Part shown: piece by piece, positions 1 through 7,686 of the stretch
Layout of the letters: every line of letters begins with the position of its first letter
Position numbering within the stretch: the first letter of the stretch is position 1
Source: an uncultured Eubacteriales bacterium
GTDB taxonomy: Bacteria; Bacillota; Clostridia; Oscillospirales; Oscillospiraceae
Direction of reading: 5' to 3'
Length of the DNA: 7,968 nucleotides
NCBI GenBank assembly: GCA_900544405.1
Contig: UQVA01000043.1
Span: 1 to 7,968, forward strand
Notes under the pieces: model-generated
What the model saw: the letters and a program-made list of their open reading frames with translations, nothing else
Database searches by the model: none
Told to the model about the DNA's origin: nothing
Program-made: the position numbers and the translations under genes

Positions 1-49
1 GCCCCTCATCCGTCACGCCTTTGGCGTGCCACCTTCCCCCAGGGGAAGG
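1..49 (+). repeat. Tandem two-hairpin intergenic repeat, left copy
   Basis: Two perfect hairpins sit in tandem with a 3-nt spacer. The first is CACGCC/GGCGTG (14-19 and 23-28, loop TTT). The second is CCTTCCCC/GGGGAAGG (32-39 and 42-49, almost no loop). The layout (short C-rich lead, GC-rich hairpin, spacer of 3-4 nt, pyrimidine/purine hairpin) matches the element at 7687-7735 read on the minus strand, so the two look like diverged members of one family in opposite orientation. I recall similar elements scattered between genes in Faecalibacterium and relatives, but cannot search here. The second hairpin is followed by CTTTTCTCTG, so it could also end a plus-strand transcript entering from the left. 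The element may begin before position 1. Confidence 0.55.
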
Positions 50-97
50 CTTTTCTCTGTCCCGGCGGGCTTTTGCATCGAATTTGCCGCTCAGGCA

Positions 98-156
98 TTG
101 CAACCAGGCGGGCGAGGCATGCCGCCGCCCCTACAATGCCCTGCCGGGAGATATTT
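98..156 (+). repeat. Structured intergenic repeat with CCCCTACA...GCCGGGAG block, left copy
   Basis: The ordered blocks TTGCA (98-102), ATGCC (119-123), CCCCTACA (128-135), GCCGGGAG (143-150) and TATTT (152-156) recur in the same order and orientation at 7767-7809, with different spacing. This copy also has local self-complementarity: GGCGG (107-111) with CCGCC (122-126), around the palindrome GGCATGCC (116-123). No reading frame here has a ribosome binding site or recognisable protein. I read it as a non-coding interspersed repeat; its boundaries are approximate and its function is unknown. Confidence 0.45.
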
Positions 157-181
157 GAAAAGCCCACATTCCCGATACCAC

Positions 182-227
182 AAAAACCCGCCTGCGGGGG
201 GAATTTTCCTCACAGGCGGGTCTTTTT
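182..227. terminator. Bidirectional intrinsic terminator downstream of ppdK
   Basis: A perfect 9-bp stem, ACCCGCCTG (186-194) with CAGGCGGGT (213-221), encloses an 18-nt loop. On the minus strand the stem is followed by a T run (opposite 182-186), about 45 nt after the ppdK stop, so it should end ppdK transcripts. On the plus strand the same stem is followed by CTTTTTATT (222-230), so it can also stop transcription coming from the left. Confidence 0.88.
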
Positions 228-266
228 ATTGCATTTTATCGCATCTCTGCCGTTTCCGGTCGCTTT

Positions 267-2897
267 TTAGCCGTTTTTGATGGCAGCCTGTGCGGCAGCG
301 AGGCGGGCGATGGGCACCCGGAAGGGGGAGCAGGACACATAGTCCAGGCCGATCTGGTGGCAGAACTCGATGGAGCTGGGATCGCCGCCGTGCTCACCGC
401 AGATGCCGCAGTGCAGGTCGGGACGGACCTTCTTGCCCATGTCCACAGCCATCTTCATCAGACGGCCCACGCCCTCGGTATCCAGACGGGCGAAGGGATC
501 GGACTCGTAGATCTTGTTCTCGTAGTAAGAGGGCAGGAACTTGCCGGCATCGTCACGGGAGAAGCCGAAGGTCATCTGGGTCAGGTCGTTGGTGCCGAAG
601 CAGAAGAATTCGGCATCCTCGGCGATGGCATCGGCAGTCAGGCAGGCACGGGGGATCTCCATCATGGTGCCCACTTCATAGTGCAGCGCCACGCCGGAAG
701 CGGCGATGATGGCGTCGGCAGTCTTGACCACCACGTCCTTCACGAACTTGAACTCCTTCACCTCGCCGGTCAGGGGAATCATGATCTCCGGAACGATGTT
801 CCAGTCCGCATGACGGCCCTTCACGGCCAGAGCGGCCTTGATGACGGCACGGGTCTGCATGGCGGCGATCTCCGGGTAGGTGACGGCCAGACGGCAGCCA
901 CGGTGGCCCATCATGGGGTTGAACTCATGGAGATCGGCGATGACCTGCTTGATATAGGCAACGGTCTTACCCTGGGTATTGGCCAGCGCCTCGATGTCGG
1001 CCTCCTCGGTGGGCACAAACTCGTGCAGAGGGGGATCCAGGAACCGGATGGTCACAGGATAGCCGCCCAGCGCCTCAAAGAGGCCCTCGAAGTCGGCCTG
1101 CTGCATGGGCTCGATCTTGGAAAGAGCATTCTCCCGCTCCTCCACAGTCTCGGCGCAGATCATTTCCCGGAAAGCACCGATTCTGGCCGGGTCGAAGAAC
1201 ATATGCTCGGTGCGGCACAGACCCACGCCCTGAGCGCCGAAGGAAGCGGCCTGCTTGGCATCGGCGGGGGTGTCGGCGTTGGTGCGCACGCCCAGCTTCT
1301 TATACTTGTCGGCCAGCTCCATGATGCGGCCGAAGTAGCCGGAGTTGGGGTCGGCGGGCACGGTGGGGATCAGGGTATCATAGATGCAGCCGGTGGAGCC
1401 GTCCAGGGAGATGGGGTCGCCCTCGCGGTAGGTCTTGCCTGCCAGGGTGAAGCGCTTGTTCTCCTCGTCCATCTTGATGGCGCCGCAGCCGGACACGCAG
1501 CAAGTACCCATACCACGGGCCACAACGGCGGCGTGGGAGGTCTGGCCGCCGCGGACGGTCAGGATGCCCTGGGCGTACTTCATGCCCTCGATGTCCTCGG
1601 GGCTGGTCTCCAGACGGACCAGGACCACCTTCTCGCCCTTCTTGCCGTGGACAACGGCGTCCTCGGCGGTAAAGACGATGGTACCGGCGGCAGCGCCGGG
1701 AGAGGCAGCGATGCCCTTGCCCACGGCCTCGGCCTTCTTCAGAGCGGCGGGGTCAAAGGTGGGATGCAGCAGCATATCCAGGCTCTTGGCGTCAATCTGC
1801 ATCAAGGCTTCCTGCTCGGAGATCATCCCCTCGTCGATGAGGTCGCAGGCGATCTTGATGGCGGCAGCGGCGGTCCGCTTGCCGTTCCGGGTCTGGAGCA
1901 TATAGAGCTTCTTGTCCTCGATGGTGAACTCCATGTCCTGCATATCCCGGTAGTGCTTCTCCAGGGTGTCGCAGACCTGCAGGAACTGCTCGTACACTTC
2001 CGGCAGGATTTCAGCCATCTGCTGGATGGGCATGGGGGTCCGCACGCCGGCCACCACGTCCTCGCCCTGAGCGTTCATCAGGAACTCGCCCATGAGGCCC
2101 TTCTCGCCGGTAGCGGGGTTCCGGGTAAAGGCCACGCCGGTGCCGGAGGTATCGCCCAGGTTGCCGAAGGCCATCATCTGGACGTTGACGGCAGTACCCC
2201 AGGAGTAGGGGATGTCATGGTCCATACGATAGACATTGGCACGGGGGTTGTCCCAGGAGCGGAACACGGCCTCCACGGCCTTGAACAGCTGCTCCTTGGG
2301 GTCGCTGGGGAAGTCCTGACCCAGCTGCTTCTTATATTCGGCCTTGAACTGCTCGGCCAGCTCCTTCAGGTCCTCGGCGGTCAGCTCGGTGTCCTGATGG
2401 ACGCCCTTACGGGTCTTCATTTCATCAATGAGCTTCTCGAAATACTTCTTGCCCACTTCCATGACCACGTCGGAGAACATCTGGATGAACCGACGGTAGC
2501 AGTCATAAGCCCAGCGGGGGTTACCGGAGCGCTGTGCCATGACCTCCACCACCTGCTCGTTCAGGCCGAGGTTCAGAATGGTGTCCATCATGCCGGGCAT
2601 GGAAGCCCGCGCGCCGGAACGGACGGAGACCAGCAGGGGATTTTCCAGATCGCCGAACTTCTTGCCGGTGATCTTCTCCATCTTGCCCACATAGTCCATG
2701 ATCTGTTCCCGGATCTCGTCGTTGATCTTACGCCCGTCGGCGTAATACTGGGTGCAGGCCTCCGTAGAAATAGTAAAGCCCTGGGGTACCGGCAGGCCCA
2801 GATTGGTCATTTCGGCCAAATTTGCGCCTTTTCCCCCCAGGAGCTCTCTCATTTTTCCGTTGCCTTCGGTAAAGAGGTAAACGTATTTGTGAGACAT
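267..2897 (-). CDS. ppdK: Pyruvate, phosphate dikinase (PPDK)
   Basis: Catalyses PEP + AMP + PPi <-> pyruvate + ATP + Pi in the cytoplasm; in anaerobes it often serves PPi-dependent glycolysis or PEP formation. The product is 876 aa, normal for bacterial PPDK. The N-terminal ATP-grasp nucleotide-binding part (about 1-340) carries GGKGANL (21-27), RSGARASMPG (93-102) and the ATP-site acids D321/E323 with QTR (335-337). The central swivelling phosphohistidine domain (about 390-510) carries GGQTSHAAVVARG with catalytic H455 and the regulatory-type T453. The C-terminal PEP/pyruvate TIM barrel (about 520-876) has R562, R618, E747, N770-D771 and catalytic C833 in GICGEH. All key residues are intact. 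The upstream in-frame ATG at 2969 is rejected because it overlaps the promoter. The chosen ATG has AAAGGAG 10 nt upstream. The PPDK regulatory kinase/phosphatase is not in the window. Confidence 0.98.
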   Translation of the reverse strand: MSHKYVYLFTEGNGKMRELLGGKGANLAEMTNLGLPVPQGFTISTEACTQYYADGRKINDEIREQIMDYVGKMEKITGKKFGDLENPLLVSVRSGARASMPGMMDTILNLGLNEQVVEVMAQRSGNPRWAYDCYRRFIQMFSDVVMEVGKKYFEKLIDEMKTRKGVHQDTELTAEDLKELAEQFKAEYKKQLGQDFPSDPKEQLFKAVEAVFRSWDNPRANVYRMDHDIPYSWGTAVNVQMMAFGNLGDTSGTGVAFTRNPATGEKGLMGEFLMNAQGEDVVAGVRTPMPIQQMAEILPEVYEQFLQVCDTLEKHYRDMQDMEFTIEDKKLYMLQTRNGKRTAAAAIKIACDLIDEGMISEQEALMQIDAKSLDMLLHPTFDPAALKKAEAVGKGIAASPGAAAGTIVFTAEDAVVHGKKGEKVVLVRLETSPEDIEGMKYAQGILTVRGGQTSHAAVVARGMGTCCVSGCGAIKMDEENKRFTLAGKTYREGDPISLDGSTGCIYDTLIPTVPADPNSGYFGRIMELADKYKKLGVRTNADTPADAKQAASFGAQGVGLCRTEHMFFDPARIGAFREMICAETVEERENALSKIEPMQQADFEGLFEALGGYPVTIRFLDPPLHEFVPTEEADIEALANTQGKTVAYIKQVIADLHEFNPMMGHRGCRLAVTYPEIAAMQTRAVIKAALAVKGRHADWNIVPEIMIPLTGEVKEFKFVKDVVVKTADAIIAASGVALHYEVGTMMEIPRACLTADAIAEDAEFFCFGTNDLTQMTFGFSRDDAGKFLPSYYENKIYESDPFARLDTEGVGRLMKMAVDMGKKVRPDLHCGICGEHGGDPSSIEFCHQIGLDYVSCSPFRVPIARLAAAQAAIKNG

Positions 2898-2907
2898 TGA
2901 ACTTATA

Positions 2908-2914
2908 CTCCTTT
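2908..2914 (-). promoter_or_regulatory. Ribosome binding site of ppdK
   Basis: AAAGGAG on the minus strand, 10 nt before the ATG at 2897. It decides the start codon: the product then begins MSHKYVYLF, the usual PPDK N-terminus, with H455 in the C. symbiosum register. A 5-bp hairpin, CCGGC/GCCGG (2919-2923 and 2929-2933), lies just upstream in the leader. Confidence 0.85.
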
Positions 2915-2972
2915 CTTCCCGGCTCTTCGCCGGCAATAGCTTCTTTTGCATTAAGATAGTGGTTGCCAAGAC

Positions 2973-3001
2973 AGTATACCATACCGCAGGAAAAATTGCA
3001 A
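2973..3001 (-). promoter_or_regulatory. Promoter of ppdK (sigma-A type, extended -10)
   Basis: On the minus strand, TTGCAA (2996-3001) and TATACT (2973-2978) are separated by exactly 17 nt, and the -10 is preceded by TGG (extended -10). Transcription should start near 2966, giving a leader of about 69 nt. A tandem ATACC-ATACC (plus strand 2976-2985) overlaps the -10 and spacer. It is a possible, unproven site for the neighbouring MocR-type regulator, since that family often binds direct repeats near promoters. Confidence 0.75.
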
Positions 3002-3008
3002 ACCATTT

Positions 3009-4409
3009 TTACATAATTTTACCGGATTTTTCCCAAATCCGCTTAAAACTTTTGCTCAATGCTTCCGCCAGAGCCTCCAGCCGGTCCCCAGGAAGAGAAG
3101 CATAGCTGATGACCAGGCAATGGGCCGCTTTTTCCGGCACTTCGCCGTGATAAAACCCGCTCAATGGCCGCACCCGGATGCCCTGCTCCGCCCATATTTT
3201 CACGATCTCCTCATCGCTCAGGGGCGTTTCCAGCCGCAGGAGAAAATGCAGTCCCGCCTCCTGCTCCAGGATGGCGAACCGGCCGGGGCAGTTTTCCAGA
3301 ATGGCCCGAATCTCCGTCCGGCGGGTGCGGTAACTTTTCCGCATCCGGTTGATGTGCTTTTCAAAATACCCCTCCGACAAAAAGCGGGCCAGGGTATATT
3401 GCTCGAAGCTGGACACGGTGCAGCCGTAAAAGCCCAGATTTTCCCGGAATCTCGCCATCAGATCCCCCGGCAGAACCATGTACCCCACCCGCAGGGCCGG
3501 GGCCAGGGACCGGGAGAAGGTGTTCATGTAAACGACCCGGCCCCCGTCGTCCAGAGCCGCCAACGCGGGCATGGGATGGGCACGGAAGCCGAATTCGCTG
3601 TCGTAATCGTCCTCAATGATATAATGTCCCCCGGTTTTCGCCCATTGCAGCAGTTCAAGCCGCCGGGGCAAGGGGGTGACGATGCCCGTGGGGAAATGAT
3701 GGGAGGGGGAAATGTGCAGCACGTCGGCCCCCATGAGGCTTTCCGGACTGACCCCGAAATCGTCCAGCGGCACGCCCATGCACCTGGCCCCGGCGGAGGC
3801 GTAAATGCTGCGGATTTTCCCGTAGCCCGGTTCCTCCACGAAGTAATTCTTGTCCCGGCCCAGAATCTGGACCAGGAGCGTATACAGGAAGTCCGTACCG
3901 GCCCCCACCAGGATATTTTCCGGGTCTGCCCGGAAGCCCCGGAACTGAAAAAGATGGTCCGCAATGGCCCGGCGCAATTCCGGTGCGCCCTGATTGGGCA
4001 GGGGCTTCAAAAGGGCGGTGCCCACGTCCAGCATCACCTGCCGCTCCAACCGGCTCCACACGGTAAAGGGGAAATCCCCCGGTGCGCTGCCGGTCAGATC
4101 AAAGGGCGGGGCCTCCGGCGCTTCGGCAGGAATTCCTTCCGGCTGTCTGGGCCGGGGGCGGCACAATTCCGTCTGCTCCACGAAAAATCCCCGCTTGGGA
4201 TAGGAGCGGATGTAGCCCTCCTGGCTCAGGTGATCGTAAGCCGCTTCTACGGTAATTTTGCTGACCTTCAGATTGGCTGCCAACGCCCGCTGGGAAGGCA
4301 ATTTCGTCCCGGCGGGCAGGCGACCCTCGGTAATGTCCTGCCGGATGGCCCGGTACAGAGCTTCGTATAGCGGCACGCCGGGGGCTTTTTTTAGGGTGTA
4401 GGTCAGCAT
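3009..4409 (-). CDS. MocR/PdxR-type transcriptional regulator (GntR wHTH + aminotransferase-like domain)
   Basis: The 466-aa protein matches the usual MocR length. An N-terminal GntR winged helix-turn-helix (about 12-78, with LPSQRALAANLKVS at 37-50 and the wing GYIRSYPKRGFFV at 65-77) is joined by a proline-rich linker (about 84-103) to a fold-type I aminotransferase-like domain (about 104-460). That domain keeps SPSHHFPTG (234-242) and IEDDYDSEF (265-273). The motif that normally holds the PLP Schiff-base lysine reads TFSRSLAP, with R300 (codon CGG at 3510-3512) instead of Lys, so covalent PLP binding there is doubtful. Family members sense PLP or amino compounds and control genes such as pdxST or gabTD; no such target lies here. 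The ATG is 1 nt past the ATPase stop with GGAGG about 8 nt upstream, so translation is probably coupled. The class is certain; the target is unknown. Confidence 0.93.
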   Translation of the reverse strand: MLTYTLKKAPGVPLYEALYRAIRQDITEGRLPAGTKLPSQRALAANLKVSKITVEAAYDHLSQEGYIRSYPKRGFFVEQTELCRPRPRQPEGIPAEAPEAPPFDLTGSAPGDFPFTVWSRLERQVMLDVGTALLKPLPNQGAPELRRAIADHLFQFRGFRADPENILVGAGTDFLYTLLVQILGRDKNYFVEEPGYGKIRSIYASAGARCMGVPLDDFGVSPESLMGADVLHISPSHHFPTGIVTPLPRRLELLQWAKTGGHYIIEDDYDSEFGFRAHPMPALAALDDGGRVVYMNTFSRSLAPALRVGYMVLPGDLMARFRENLGFYGCTVSSFEQYTLARFLSEGYFEKHINRMRKSYRTRRTEIRAILENCPGRFAILEQEAGLHFLLRLETPLSDEEIVKIWAEQGIRVRPLSGFYHGEVPEKAAHCLVISYASLPGDRLEALAEALSKSFKRIWEKSGKIM

Positions 4410-4410
4410 C

Positions 4411-6897
4411 TTACTGCCTCCACCAGGCGAAGCGCTTCATTTCCAGCCTGGCCTCCGCCCGTAGATCCCGGTACTTCTGCTTTAGCTTGGGCCAGAGCGT
4501 CCGCTGCCGGGCGTCCACATACACCCGGTCCCCGAAGTCGAAAACCCGCTGGATGGCGAAGAACACCGTGGGGGTCATAATGAGCAGGGTCGCCATGACC
4601 AGAATCACACTGCCACTCCAAATTTCCAAAGAGAAGAACCCGCCCAGGGCCGTGAAGCACAGCACCAGGCACACCCCCATGGCGAACCAGATGATGCGCC
4701 GGAAAAAGTCGAAGGGCTTACAGACCTGATACAGCACCAGCAGGCCCACGATGCTCAGAATGGCGGCGCACACGGCGCTGAGCTGCTCCTGGGGCAGGCC
4801 GAACACCGCTCCGTAGGCTTGCGCCATCAGAACCACGAAGATATTTGTCAGGCCGCCGGGAAAGGCCCTGCGCAGAACTCCCGGCAGGAACCGGCCCGTG
4901 ACCCGCTCATAGTTTGGCTCCATGGCCAGGAAGAAGGACGGCACGCCGATGGTCAGGGACGAAATCACGCTCAGATGTACCGGCACCAACGGATAGGGCC
5001 AGTTGGTGAACAGAGACAGCAGCGAAAGGCCCAGGGAGAAAATATTCTTCACCAGGAACAAGGTCGCCGCCCGCTGGATGTTGTTGATGACCCGACGGCC
5101 CTCGCCCACGATGCCGGGCATGGCGGAAAAGTCCGAATCCAGCAGCACCAGCCGGGCCACCTGACTGGCAGCCTGAGCGCCGGAGGCCATGGCAATGCCG
5201 CAGTCGGACTGCTTCATGGCCAGCACGTCGTTGACGCCGTCGCCGGTCATGGCCACCGTATGGCCCAATTTCTTCAGTGCCAGCACCAGAGCCTTCTTCA
5301 TTTCCGGCGTCACCCGGCCAAAGACCACATAGTTTTCCGCCGCATGGAGGATGTCCTCCTCAGTCTCCAACGTCCGGGCATCCACATATTTTTCCGCCCC
5401 TTCGATGCCCGCCCGCTGGGCCACATCGGAGACGGTCTCCGGATTATCGCCGGAAATGACCCGGATGCTGACCCCCTGCGCGGCAAAATACCGGAAGGTG
5501 TCCGGGGCCTCCGGGCGAATTCGGTTGGCGATGGGAATCAGCGCCAAGGGCTGAATTTTTTCTTCCTCCAAGGCTCCCGGTTGGGGGTCCCCGTCGTATT
5601 GGGCCGCCAGCAGCACCCGGTAGCCGGTCTTTACCCAAGGCTCCGCCTGGTCCCGGATTTCCTCAAAGCGGCTGCCCAGAATGAATTCCGGAGCGCCCAC
5701 CAGGTAGGCTCCCTTCCCTTCAAACACCCCGCCGGACCACTTGGCCGCCGAGGTAAAAGGGATGCGCTTGGTGCAGACCCAGTCGTTTTCCCCGTGAAAC
5801 AACTCCGCAATGGCCCGGCCCGTGTCATTTTCCGGCTCGATGCCGCCATACAGGGCCGTCAGTGCCGCTTCCAGTTCCTCCGGCGGCTCGGCGGTCAGAG
5901 GAATCACGTTCTCCACTTCCATTTTCGGCTCGGTGATGGTTCCCGTCTTATCCACACACAACACATCCACCCGAGCCAGCGTCTCGATGCAGTTCATGTC
6001 CTGGACCAGCACCCGCCGCTTGGTGAGCTTCATGGCGGAGGCCGCCACCGCCACGCTGGTCAGCAGGTACAGTCCCTCCGGAATCATGCCCACCAACGCC
6101 GCCACGGTATGCTCCACGCTGCTCTGGAAGCTCAAGTGCAAATGTACATATTCCTGATAGAACAAAATGCCGCCGATGGGGATCAGGGCAATGCCCACCA
6201 CCTGAATCAACCGGTCCAGGGAGCGCATCATCTCTGATTTTGCCGCCTGGGGGTTGGCCTTGGCCTCGGCAGAGAGCCGTGCGGCGAAAGCGTCGGCACC
6301 CACCTCCGTCAGCTGGACCCGTCCCCGGCCCGCCACAACAAAGGAGCCGGATTTCAGCTCATCTCCGATCTTTTTTGTGATAATGTCCGCTTCGCCGGTC
6401 AACAGCGATTCATTGACCTGCAATTCCCCGCTGCGCAGAATGCCATCGGCGCAGATCTGGTCTCCCGCCGAAAATTCCACAATGTCATCCCGGACCAGGT
6501 CCGCCGAGGGAATGTCTGCCGCCTGGCCGTCCCTTATGGTCCGCACGGGCCGGGCCGCCACCAGCGTCAGTTTGTCCACCGCCCGCTTGGCCCGAATTTC
6601 CTGAAAACAGCCGATGACCGTGTTCACGAACACGATGCCCAGGAACGTCATGTTCATCACCGAGGACCGGGCGCAAACCAGCACCACCGCCAGCACCAGG
6701 AACACCAGGTTGAAAAAGGTCAGACAGTTACGCAAAATTATTTGCCGCTCCGTCAGGCCCGCCCCGGTGTCGGCAGCGTTGACCCAGCCCCCGGCCTTCC
6801 GCTCCTCCGCCTGCTGCCCGGTCAGGCCCCGTTCCGGGTCCGCCTGAAAAACGGGGATGTCCTGCCGGATCACTTCCGGCGTTTTCTGTTTCTTCAT
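4411..6897 (-). CDS. P-type cation-transporting ATPase, CtpE-like
   Basis: Integral membrane pump of 828 aa that should couple ATP hydrolysis to cation movement. In order: cytoplasmic N-terminus; membrane segments M1-M2 (about 59-98); actuator domain with LLTGEA (165-170, Ala where many pumps have TGES); M3 (about 232-250); M4 with PEGL (273-276); phosphorylation motif DKTGTIT (D316-T322); nucleotide domain with FTSAAKWSG (381-389) and GAPE (401-404); SGDNPETV (482-489); hinge TGDGVND (551-557); six C-terminal segments (about 610-780); then a basic cytoplasmic tail (about 790-828). The LVLLDSDF stretch after the hinge and the PEGL motif resemble mycobacterial CtpE (reported Ca2+ transporter) and Firmicutes YfgQ-type pumps. 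There is no N-terminal heavy-metal domain and no CPC motif, so copper or zinc is unlikely. Ca2+ is my inference from the subfamily. The start overlaps the thiN stop (ATGA), with GGGAGGG upstream. Confidence 0.93.
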   Translation of the reverse strand: MKKQKTPEVIRQDIPVFQADPERGLTGQQAEERKAGGWVNAADTGAGLTERQIILRNCLTFFNLVFLVLAVVLVCARSSVMNMTFLGIVFVNTVIGCFQEIRAKRAVDKLTLVAARPVRTIRDGQAADIPSADLVRDDIVEFSAGDQICADGILRSGELQVNESLLTGEADIITKKIGDELKSGSFVVAGRGRVQLTEVGADAFAARLSAEAKANPQAAKSEMMRSLDRLIQVVGIALIPIGGILFYQEYVHLHLSFQSSVEHTVAALVGMIPEGLYLLTSVAVAASAMKLTKRRVLVQDMNCIETLARVDVLCVDKTGTITEPKMEVENVIPLTAEPPEELEAALTALYGGIEPENDTGRAIAELFHGENDWVCTKRIPFTSAAKWSGGVFEGKGAYLVGAPEFILGSRFEEIRDQAEPWVKTGYRVLLAAQYDGDPQPGALEEEKIQPLALIPIANRIRPEAPDTFRYFAAQGVSIRVISGDNPETVSDVAQRAGIEGAEKYVDARTLETEEDILHAAENYVVFGRVTPEMKKALVLALKKLGHTVAMTGDGVNDVLAMKQSDCGIAMASGAQAASQVARLVLLDSDFSAMPGIVGEGRRVINNIQRAATLFLVKNIFSLGLSLLSLFTNWPYPLVPVHLSVISSLTIGVPSFFLAMEPNYERVTGRFLPGVLRRAFPGGLTNIFVVLMAQAYGAVFGLPQEQLSAVCAAILSIVGLLVLYQVCKPFDFFRRIIWFAMGVCLVLCFTALGGFFSLEIWSGSVILVMATLLIMTPTVFFAIQRVFDFGDRVYVDARQRTLWPKLKQKYRDLRAEARLEMKRFAWWRQ

Positions 6898-7535
6898 TGG
6901 ATGCCCTCCCGGACCGGGAAGCCGTTTTCCCGGCCATAGATCATAACCAGACTTCCGTTTTTCACGGAAATTTCCGATTTTTCGCCTTCAAAATGATTGC
7001 TGACCCCCAGAGGAAAGCCGCTTGTCAGCTGTCCGTTTTCCAGGGGGTAATGTAACCCCGAAATGTCCACGCCGGTGGCCGTCGGTCCCAGGCAGAACAG
7101 GGATAAAATGCCTGCGGCACTGGCCGGAAACGTGATTTTTTCGCCTTTTACCACCGTGGCGATCTCCCGCAGGCCCACCAGATAGCCGGTGGCCCCGTGG
7201 TCGGCCAGATATTGGAGGCCCTGTAAATTGGCGACGGTGTGGTCCAGCCGGGCCCCGTCCAGGGCCCCGTACAGCACGAACCGCCGGAAGCCACGGCCCA
7301 GACCCTCCTTGATGGCCAGCATGGAGTCCGTGTCGTCCTTCTCCACCGGGAACACCTCCGCCCGGTCCGGGGTGTAGCCCAGAGAGTCAAAATCCCCCAA
7401 AATCAGCGTGGGCCGCACGCCGCATTGCTCCGCATGGCGCAGTCCGCCGTCGGCGGCAATCACCAGATCCGCCTCGTTGACCGGCTCGGCCAGTGCCGAA
7501 AATCCCCCGGCGCAGAAGATCACGCAGGTTTTCAT
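6894..7535 (-). CDS. thiN: Thiamine pyrophosphokinase
   Basis: Cytoplasmic enzyme transferring pyrophosphate from ATP to thiamine to give thiamine diphosphate. The 213-aa length is typical. Motifs from this start: AADGG (27-31), the acidic GDFDS (47-51), EKDDTD (65-70), GARLDHTVANL (94-104) and the C-terminal beta-domain signature GVSN (177-180). I chose the second of two close in-frame ATGs: GGGGG (7543-7547) lies 7 nt before it but only 1 nt before the ATG at 7541, and MKTCVIFCAGG is a natural N-terminus. It is the first gene of an operon with the ATPase and regulator. In many Firmicutes thiN follows rsgA and rpe, so this placement is less common. No TPP riboswitch fits the roughly 30-nt leader. 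Confidence 0.95.
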   Translation of the reverse strand: MKTCVIFCAGGFSALAEPVNEADLVIAADGGLRHAEQCGVRPTLILGDFDSLGYTPDRAEVFPVEKDDTDSMLAIKEGLGRGFRRFVLYGALDGARLDHTVANLQGLQYLADHGATGYLVGLREIATVVKGEKITFPASAAGILSLFCLGPTATGVDISGLHYPLENGQLTSGFPLGVSNHFEGEKSEISVKNGSLVMIYGRENGFPVREGIQ

Positions 7536-7542
7536 GGCCATT

Positions 7543-7547
7543 CCCCC
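7543..7547 (-). promoter_or_regulatory. Ribosome binding site of thiN
   Basis: GGGGG within AAAGGGGGAA on the minus strand, 7 nt before the ATG at 7535. Its 1-nt distance from the upstream ATG (7541) argues against that start. Confidence 0.65.
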
Positions 7548-7564
7548 TTTTTCTCAACTTTTCT

Positions 7565-7573
7565 ATTATAGCA
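7565..7573 (-). promoter_or_regulatory. Promoter of the thiN-ATPase-regulator operon (extended -10)
   Basis: TGCTATAAT on the minus strand is a perfect -10 (7565-7570) with the TGn extension. No good -35 lies 16-18 nt upstream; the best is a weak TTTCGC with an 18-nt spacer, so the promoter may depend on the extended -10. Transcription should start near 7558, giving a very short leader. A small CCCGG/CCGGG hairpin (7584-7588 and 7594-7598) falls in the -35 region. Confidence 0.7.
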
Positions 7574-7686
7574 CACTTCCGCCCCCGGCGAAACCGGGCA
7601 ATGGTTAATTTCCTTTTAACTTTTTGGGCGGAACGTTCACAATCGGGCGTTGAGAAAGGCGTCCCGGAATTCGGGCAGGCCCCTTG

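Noticed and set aside
26..280. Short plus-strand open frames (84 and 65 codons) at the left edge
   Set aside because: They run through hairpin repeats and the terminator stem and have no ribosome binding site or recognisable domain.
357..2900. An 847-codon open frame on the plus strand, antisense to ppdK
   Set aside because: Its codons are in exact register with ppdK codons, so its stops would require TTA, CTA or TCA codons in ppdK, which this GC-rich gene avoids. The same holds for the long antisense frames at 3120-4370 and 4819-6237. The translations are low-complexity (His, Gly, Leu or Gln rich) and match no family, whereas the minus-strand products carry full sets of catalytic motifs.
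2898..2969. Upstream in-frame start of ppdK adding 24 residues
   Set aside because: The ATG at 2969 lies beside the -10 box, upstream of the predicted transcription start. It lacks a ribosome binding site, and the extra residues are not part of PPDK. The ATG at 2897 fits better.
6388..6399. TGEA instead of TGES in the ATPase actuator domain as a loss-of-function change
   Set aside because: The catalytic glutamate is kept, all other motifs are intact, and to my recollection TGEA is common in the CtpE/YfgQ-like subfamily.
7631..7638. GAACGTTC palindrome as a LexA (SOS) box
   Set aside because: The Gram-positive LexA box is CGAAC-4 nt-GTTCG; here the half-sites have no spacer and lack the flanking bases.
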